From Symbiodinium natans (Eukaryota; Sar; Dinophyceae; Suessiales; Symbiodiniaceae): 25,000 nucleotides of DNA. How positions within the stretch are numbered: the stretch's first letter is position 1; each line of letters starts with the position of its first letter. The stretch covers positions 130,001-155,000 of the forward strand of contig CAJNDS010000067.1 of assembly GCA_905221605.1 (NCBI GenBank). The letters run 5' to 3'. Below are positions 21,567-25,000 of this stretch, piece by piece. Position numbers and translations under genes: made by a program. A model generated the notes under the pieces. That model did not search any database and was not told the DNA's origin. It saw only the letters and a list, made by a program, of their open reading frames with translations.

Positions 21567-21634
21567 CCGACTCTGGAGCAGTGCATTGGTCAGGATGGGC
21601 AATCTTGGGGTGTAGTAGGCCGGGCAAAGGTTAG
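21566..21634 (+). CDS. 22-codon exon-like frame
   Basis: SDSGAVHWSGWAILGCSRPG from the array edge to a TAG at 21632-21634. Short and unproven. Confidence 0.2.
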   Translation, partial: SDSGAVHWSGWAILGCSRPGKG

Positions 21635-21757
21635 GCCCTAAATCCCAAGACCCCCCTAAACCCTAACCCGCCCTCAATGCCCCAATAGTGTGGGGGGAAA
21701 GGACCCTTAAACCTAAACCCTAAACCCCAAAGCCCTAAACCCTAAACCCTGAACCCT
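21635..21757 (-). repeat. Decayed CCCTAAA-like tract
   Basis: CCCTAAA and CCCCAAA units with a 25-bp interruption. Confidence 0.85.
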
Positions 21758-21856
21758 GGCAAGGTTGATTCGACATCGTTCAAGGACCGCCGAGTGGCAA
21801 GAGTGCACGAACTGGGCCTGAACCCTAAGCCCCGAACCCTCTTTACACGGGTTTAG
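21758..21856 (+). CDS. 32-codon exon-like frame, basic
   Basis: GKVDSTSFKDRRVARVHELG comes from non-repeat DNA; the last residues (LNPKPRTL) translate CCCTAAG units. A hydrophilic, protein-like stretch of about 22 codons. Unknown. Confidence 0.28.
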   Translation, partial: GKVDSTSFKDRRVARVHELGLNPKPRTLFTRV

Positions 21857-22029
21857 GGTTGAGGGTTTTGGGTTTTGGGTTTAGGTCTACTATTTGCTCA
21901 AGACTTCCCCCTCGCTAAGAAAGTAGGCTTCCTCATCAGCGCAATCTGCGGATGGTTATTATTTATTTTTGGGTGGCTCTTAAGCAAATCGTAGTTCAGA
22001 CTTCCTGAAATGTGGGTTTTCTATAATAG
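21857..22029. other. TTTAGGG remnant and AT-rich island
   Basis: Short G-rich units to 21890, then AT-rich DNA ending TTTTCTATAATAG, an acceptor-like edge for the next frame. Confidence 0.4.
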
Positions 22030-22215
22030 GACTCTGAGGAACTGAATGGGGTAAGCACAAGCGCCTCTTCGGAACCACGAAAAGGCCACATTGAACAGCA
22101 CCGACCAAGCCTACCGAGATGCTGGGTGCGTCCGGGTAGACGCAGGAGACTACTGACGCACTGGAACCCGACTCATTTGGCGATCGCCTGGTACTCGGCG
22201 GGCTTCAGGGTATGA
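22030..22215 (+). CDS. 61-codon open frame, possible donor inside
   Basis: Open from just after a TAG (22027-22029) to TGA at 22213. GACTCTGAGGAACTGAATGGG (DSEELNG) is followed by GTAAGC at 22051, a donor-like site, so a 21-nt micro-exon is one reading. The full frame continues STSASSEPRKGHIEQHRPSL and an Arg-rich stretch. A competing frame reads TLNSTDQAYRDAGCVRVDAG. Undecided. Confidence 0.25.
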   Translation, partial: DSEELNGVSTSASSEPRKGHIEQHRPSLPRCWVRPGRRRRLLTHWNPTHLAIAWYSAGFRV

Positions 22216-22248
22216 GGTTCGTGGTTTTGGGTTGACATTGAAGGGTTT

Positions 22249-22317
22249 GGCGCGCAAAGTCGTGCCAAGCTAGGACGAGAATTCAGGGGCTCCCGATACA
22301 CAGGTCGTGCAGAATGA
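22249..22317 (+). CDS. 22-codon basic exon-like frame
   Basis: GAQSRAKLGREFRGSRYTGR then AE and TGA at 22315. Short. Confidence 0.2.
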   Translation, partial: GAQSRAKLGREFRGSRYTGRAE

Positions 22318-22326
22318 AGATCACTA

Positions 22327-22405
22327 TAGGGTTTAGGGTTCAGGGTTTCGGGTTTAGGGTTTAGGTTTAGGGTTTAGGGTTTAGGGTTTAGGGTTTAGGG
22401 TTTAG
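22327..22405 (+). repeat. Telomere-like array, TTTAGGG x about 11
   Basis: Clean heptamers after one TTCAGGG and one TTTCGGG. Confidence 0.95.
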
Positions 22406-22627
22406 GGCCTTGTAGACTACACTGAAGCCCCAGCCCCGCTCTTCTCCCTTTGGTCGTGGCACAGTGCTCCAGTTGAAGGTGGGGTTCGAATTTCGGTGGA
22501 GAGTGGGGGTCTTGGGGCGCATAGTGCTTGCAAGCTCCAGGGTCCTCAGCCATCTGCATGTATGGGACTCTCCGAAGTTGTTCGGCCGACCTTAGCCATA
22601 CCAAGGGCAGCTCGTTTCAAAAGTTAG
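22406..22627 (+). CDS. 73-codon open island, unknown product
   Basis: The whole 220-bp island between two TTTAGGG tracts is open to TAG at 22625-22627: TEAPAPLFSLWSWHSAPVEG early, GGVRISVESGGLGAHSAC in the middle, LSEVVRPTLAIPRAARFKS at the end. Composition is protein-like, without repeats. The minus strand also has a 69-codon ATG frame over the same DNA. No acceptor is obvious. Family not recognised. At 73 codons chance openness is a few percent per frame. Confidence 0.38.
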   Translation, partial: GLVDYTEAPAPLFSLWSWHSAPVEGGVRISVESGGLGAHSACKLQGPQPSACMGLSEVVRPTLAIPRAARFKS

Positions 22628-22717
22628 GGTTTTTTGGGTTTCGGGTTTAGGGTTTAGAGTTTAGGGTTGAGGGCTTAGGGTTTAGGATTTAGGGTTTAGG
22701 ATGTAGGGTTTAGGGTC
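22622..22717 (+). repeat. TTTAGGG-like array
   Basis: Heptamers with TTTAGAG, TTGAGGG and TGTAGGG variants. Confidence 0.93.
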
Positions 22718-22719
22718 AC

Positions 22720-22974
22720 TTGAGCTCAGGGCTAGTAGAAGTTGCGTGCGGCGCGAGTGTCTTCCACAAGGTCTTAGTCGCCAAGTCGAATTTGAATGGA
22801 TGCTTCAGACGCATGTGTCATGATGTCCAAGCCACGCACCAAGCTCTCCAGTACCCAGTCACATCTTACCCTAAACCCCAAACCCCCCAGACCCTGGACC
22901 CTAAATCCTCCAATATACACACAAGCATAAGAGATGCTTCTCCTAACCCTGAACCCCTCGACTCCAAACCCTAA
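22720..22974 (+). CDS. Exon-like frame running into CCCTAAA-like DNA
   Basis: The first 50 codons lie in non-repeat DNA (GLVEVACGASVFHKVLVAKS, then NLNGCFRRMCHDVQATHQAL) and look protein-like. The remaining 34 translate decayed CCCTAAA units (PKPQTPQTLDPK). There is no ATG near the start. If real, an exon would end around 22868. Unknown family. Confidence 0.35.
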   Translation: MSSGLVEVACGASVFHKVLVAKSNLNGCFRRMCHDVQATHQALQYPVTSYPKPQTPQTLDPKSSNIHTSIRDASPNPEPLDSKP

Positions 22975-23062
22975 ACCCTAAACCCTAAACCCTAAACCCT
23001 AAACCCTAAACCCTAAACCCTAAACCCTAAACCCTAAACCCTAAACTCTAAACCCCAAACCC
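22966..23062 (-). repeat. Telomere-like array, CCCTAAA x about 12 perfect
   Basis: About 80 bp of perfect heptamers plus three variant units. Confidence 0.96.
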
Positions 23063-23110
23063 TGCTTCTACCGCGAGGTCTCTGGTACCGCGCCCGCGTG
23101 GTTATTGTGA
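23063..23110 (+). CDS. 15-codon exon-like frame with stop
   Basis: CFYREVSGTAPAWLL then TGA at 23108-23110, with GC-rich third positions. Directly bordered by the array on the left. Very short. Confidence 0.22.
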   Translation, partial: CFYREVSGTAPAWLL

Positions 23111-23130
23111 TGGTTCTGTCCTGGTCTCAG

Positions 23131-23244
23131 GGAACTGGCGGCAGTCTTCTGACTCTTGATGAGGGTTTAGGGCTTAGCCTTGCCCATCTCCGACTGATTG
23201 AGAGGAATCCCTCAAGACATTCGACCCTAAACCCTAAACCCTAA
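23131..23244 (+). CDS. Candidate exon after strong acceptor
   Basis: TGGTTCTGTCCTGGTCTCAG ends at 23130, a strong 3' splice-like site. The frame then reads GTGGSLLTLDEGLGLSLAHL and RLIERNPSRHST before entering the CCCTAAA array, where it stops at 23242. Interesting detail: EGLGLS is encoded by GAGGGTTTAGGGCTTAGC, a telomere-like unit kept in frame inside the exon candidate. Product unknown. Confidence 0.38.
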   Translation, partial: GTGGSLLTLDEGLGLSLAHLRLIERNPSRHSTLNPKP

Positions 23245-23385
23245 ACCCTAAACCATAAACCCTGAACCCTAACCCTCAACCCTAAACCCTAAACCCTAAA
23301 CCCTAAACCCTAAACCCTAAACCCTAAACCCTACACCCTAAACCCTAAACCCTAAACGGCCCTAAACCTTAAACGGCCCTAAACC
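23223..23385 (-). repeat. CCCTAAA array ending in CCCTAAACGG units
   Basis: About 18 heptamers, mostly clean, then two CGGCCCTAAAC variants. Confidence 0.95.
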
Positions 23386-23513
23386 CAAGTTTGAGGGAAA
23401 GCCTCTGCGGCCCTAAGATTGAGCGCTAATAGACTAAGGCTACGAAGTGCAGAGGGACGACTCCTAGGGCTGCAGGACAGCTATAGACTTGTTTAGGGTT
23501 TAGGGTTTGGGGT
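23386..23513. other. Island, no defined gene
   Basis: Two forward frames are open over the last 80 bp (for example LRLRSAEGRLLGLQDSYRLV). TTTAGGG units at 23491-23510. Confidence 0.3.
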
Positions 23514-23651
23514 AGTTTTATTCTCTGGAGTCCGAAAGTCCTCAACCGCAGCAGCCCACAGCGGCCTATGCACCCTCCTCCCGGCGGCAAGCAAATCCTA
23601 ATTGTTGTAAGGCTACCTGGGACCCGGAGTAGGCCCTTACTCCCTTTTTGA
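23514..23651 (+). CDS. 45-codon exon-like frame, unknown
   Basis: Open from a short TTTAGGG run to TGA at 23649-23651. SFILWSPKVLNRSSPQRPMH, then PPPGGKQILIVVRLPG, has protein-like alternation. The last dozen codons overlap the element-like sequence GGCTACCTGGGACCCGGAGT shared with 23703. No start or splice site identified. Confidence 0.32.
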   Translation, partial: SFILWSPKVLNRSSPQRPMHPPPGGKQILIVVRLPGTRSRPLLPF

Positions 23652-23756
23652 GGGGTTTAGTGTTTAGGGTTTAGGGTTTGGGGTTCGCGTTTAATTAATT
23701 AGGGCTACAACGACCCGGAGTAATTAGGCCCTTATTCCCAGGTTTCTCGTGGCTCT
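23611..23756 (+). mobile_element. Element family C-like copy 3 with direct repeat
   Basis: GGCTAC-n4-GACCCGGAGTAGGCCCTTA...TCCC (23611-23644) recurs at 23703-23740 as GGCTACAA-CGACCCGGAGTAATTAGGCCCTTATTCCC, with a TTTAGGG run and TTAATTAATTA between. GAGTAGGCCCT...TCCC also matches the family C copy at 2191. Confidence 0.5.
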
Positions 23757-23764
23757 AGCTCCTG

Positions 23765-23865
23765 GGTTGAAGGTTAGGGGCTTCACGGAGTGTAGGGTTA
23801 AGGGTTTAGTTTAGGGTTTAGGGTTTAGGGTTTAGGATTTCGGGGATTCAGGTTTTAGGGTTTAG
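23765..23865 (+). repeat. TTTAGGG-like array
   Basis: Decayed units, then a clean run at about 23808-23838, then variants. Confidence 0.9.
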
Positions 23866-23970
23866 GGGCGTAGCCTAGGCTACAACACCTCTCACAAAGC
23901 CGTTTACGAAAGGCAAGCAATGAACAGGCGAAGGTCTTGGTGCAAAGTTGCCCTAAACCCTAGACCCTAA
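23866..23970 (+). CDS. 34-codon exon-like frame, basic
   Basis: GYNTSHKAVYERQAMNRRRS then WCKVA from non-repeat DNA, ending in the CCCTAAA array. Hydrophilic, no repeat character. A possible exon fragment of unknown protein. Confidence 0.33.
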   Translation, partial: GRSLGYNTSHKAVYERQAMNRRRSWCKVALNPRP

Positions 23971-24022
23971 ACCCTAGACCCTAAACCCTAAACCCTAAAC
24001 CCTGAACCCTGAACCCTACACC
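23950..24022 (-). repeat. Telomere-like array, CCCTAAA/CCCTAGA
   Basis: Ten heptamers with CCCTAGA and CCCTGAA variants. Confidence 0.94.
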
Positions 24023-24082
24023 CTGTTAGACGCGTGTCGAGGTCGGCCCTGGGTGGCGGATTGCTCAACGTGTGGCCCGTAG
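24023..24082 (+). CDS. 19-codon exon-like frame with stop
   Basis: LLDACRGRPWVADCSTCGP then TAG at 24080-24082. GC-rich, protein-like, very short. Confidence 0.25.
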   Translation: MLDACRGRPWVADCSTCGP

Positions 24083-24168
24083 GGGGCGCTCCTCCGGGGC
24101 GCCGTTTTTTTGTTGTTTTGTTTTTTGTTTGTCTTTTCTTGTTTTGGAGGGGGGGGGGGGGGGGGGGG
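24083..24168 (+). repeat. GC hairpin, T/G-rich tract and poly-G run
   Basis: GGGGGCGCTCCTCCGGGGCGCC can fold. Then T-runs separated by single G, and a G run of about 20 (24149-24168). Confidence 0.88.
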
Positions 24169-24171
24169 TGT

Positions 24172-24488
24172 GAGGGTTTAGGGTTTAGGGTTTAGGGTTT
24201 AGGGTTAGGGTTTTTCTGTAGGCCGTATAGCGATTTGGGTTTAGGGTTCAGGGTTGAGAGGGATGTAGGGATTTGGGGTTTGGGGCCTAGCTTGTTGTGA
24301 ATGGATTTAGGGTTAATAGGTCTGTGGGATTTACAAAGGAACATGTGATCTGAGGGTGTTGAGGCATCAAGGGGAGGGCTTTGGAGGTCTGAAGGATGAT
24401 GTTGCGCGCTTGGGGCTTAGGGTTTAGGGTTTCAGGGTTTGGGGTTTAGGGTTTAGGGTTTAGGGTTTAGGGTTCCGGGTTCAGGGTG
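24172..24488 (+). repeat. TTTAGGG arrays with G-rich low-complexity between
   Basis: Clean arrays at 24174-24212 and 24417-24478. 24213-24416 contains scattered TTTAGGG, TTTGGGG and GGGATTT words and no gene. Confidence 0.88.
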
Positions 24489-24570
24489 GATGTCGTTGAG
24501 GCTTTCCGACAATTCGGGGTGCCCAGTCTGCTTTCTCTGAGAGGTCAGGATGATTGTGCTTTTGGGGGGT
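24489..24570 (+). CDS. Exon-like island, protein-like, unknown
   Basis: The 80-bp island between TTTAGGG arrays is open: DVVEAFRQFGVPSLLSLRGQ then DDCAFGG. The composition is globular-protein-like with no repeat character. No start, stop or clear splice sites. The open frame continues only until the next array. Confidence 0.35.
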
Positions 24571-24631
24571 TTAGGGTTTAGGGTTTAGGGTTTAGGGTTT
24601 AGGGTTTAGGGTTTACGGTTTAGGGTTTAGT
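24568..24631 (+). repeat. Telomere-like array, TTTAGGG x 9
   Basis: Clean heptamers with one TTTACGG. The last unit forms the outer end of the long inverted repeat. Confidence 0.95.
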
Positions 24632-25000
24632 GTCAGGGGTACCCTTTGTCCTTGTTTGTTTAAACGGTCATCTTGTGCGTTCGTGCTCCTACTGTTGCTT
24701 CGTAGGGAATGGCATGGGGGAATGAGGGGCCTAGATATACCCTATAAGGCTTAAATAGGGTACCTCATTCCCTCATTCCCGCAGAGCCGACAGCAAGTGT
24801 TGCGGGCTGGCTCTGGACGCTGTTCCAGTTTGACCCTGTTAAGATTTAGGGTTTAGGGTGTGTAAACCTTAAAGGGTGTATCTAGGCCCCTCATTCCCCC
24901 ATGCCATTCCATACGAAGCAACCGTAAGAACAAGGAACACGAACGCACAAGATGGCCTTTTAGACAAACAGGCAAAGGGTACCCCTGGCACTAAACCCTA
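24621..25000. mobile_element. Long inverted repeat with telomere-like ends, nested hairpin
   Basis: The left arm 24621-24743 and right arm 24873-25000 pair over about 120 bp with scattered differences (TAGGGTTTAGTGTCAGGGGT against ACCCCTGGCACTAAACCCTA; GGAATGGCATGGGGGAATGA against TCATTCCCCCATGCCATTCC). The pairing includes the telomere-like units, and the right arm reaches the window edge. Its inner part (24705-24780) is itself a family B hairpin ending CTCATTCCCTCATTCCC. The loop holds a protein-like frame. Confidence 0.75.
24785..24849 (+). CDS. Candidate exon using an element-derived acceptor
   Basis: The family B end CTCATTCCCTCATTCCC runs straight into GCAG (24781-24784), making a long polypyrimidine tract plus AG. 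The following frame reads PTASVAGWLWTLFQFDPVKI and stops at TAG 24847-24849 in a TTTAGGG unit. It lies in the loop of the long inverted repeat. Product unknown; exon status is inferred from acceptor and composition. Confidence 0.33.

Noticed and set aside
22485-22500. tRNA T-loop word GGTTCGAAT
   Set aside because: The flanking bases do not form the T-stem and no acceptor or anticodon arms were found.
1-25000. Eimeria-type coccidian genome
   Set aside because: Dispersed AAACCCT repeats fit, but no CAG runs are present; kept only as an alternative to a dinoflagellate.

Overview
The window reads as nuclear DNA of a eukaryote whose telomere unit is TTTAGGG/CCCTAAA. I see no bacterial operons, ribosome binding sites, tRNA or rRNA genes, and no protein family I can name. 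The main feature is a mosaic. Dozens of telomere-like arrays, in both orientations and from clean heptamers to badly decayed, alternate with islands of about 60-400 bp of non-repeated DNA. Together with GT-AG-like splice signals, very short exon-like pieces and many small inverted-repeat elements that resemble MITEs or introners, this best fits an alveolate, most likely a dinoflagellate. Coccidia such as Eimeria also scatter AAACCCT repeats, but their usual CAG runs are absent here. The organism call is an inference.

Layout. 1-11.6 kb: islands in the telomere-like matrix, including the longest arrays (4605-4714, 5212-5581), blocks of 8-mer and 9-mer variants, and four hairpin elements (506-634, 1623-1723, 9345-9454, 10714-10810). 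11,628-15,361: a different segment built almost wholly of tandem repeats (112-bp modules in both orientations, a 47-bp satellite, 136-bp hairpin units, a 48-bp array, a 41-bp array). A 23-bp inverted repeat bounds it and an 8-bp direct repeat flanks it, as expected for a large non-autonomous DNA transposon inserted into a TTTAGGG-like tract. 15.4-25 kb: the telomere-like mosaic resumes with further hairpin elements and ends in a long inverted repeat (24,621-25,000) that may continue past the window.

Coding content is uncertain. No complete gene is evident. Many islands have a forward-strand open frame running to the next array, some preceded by a good pyrimidine-AG acceptor or GC-rich at third positions. 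An island of about 90 bp is open in one of three forward frames roughly half the time by chance, so openness alone means little, and my reading favoured the + strand. The best gene model is three exons at 8397-8961 with a GTAAGT...TTTCAG intron made almost only of telomere-like repeats. Both phases of the heptamer carry stops in all frames within 21 bp, so any real gene here must have these arrays in introns or outside its coding sequence. Exon-like entries are therefore given as low-confidence candidates.
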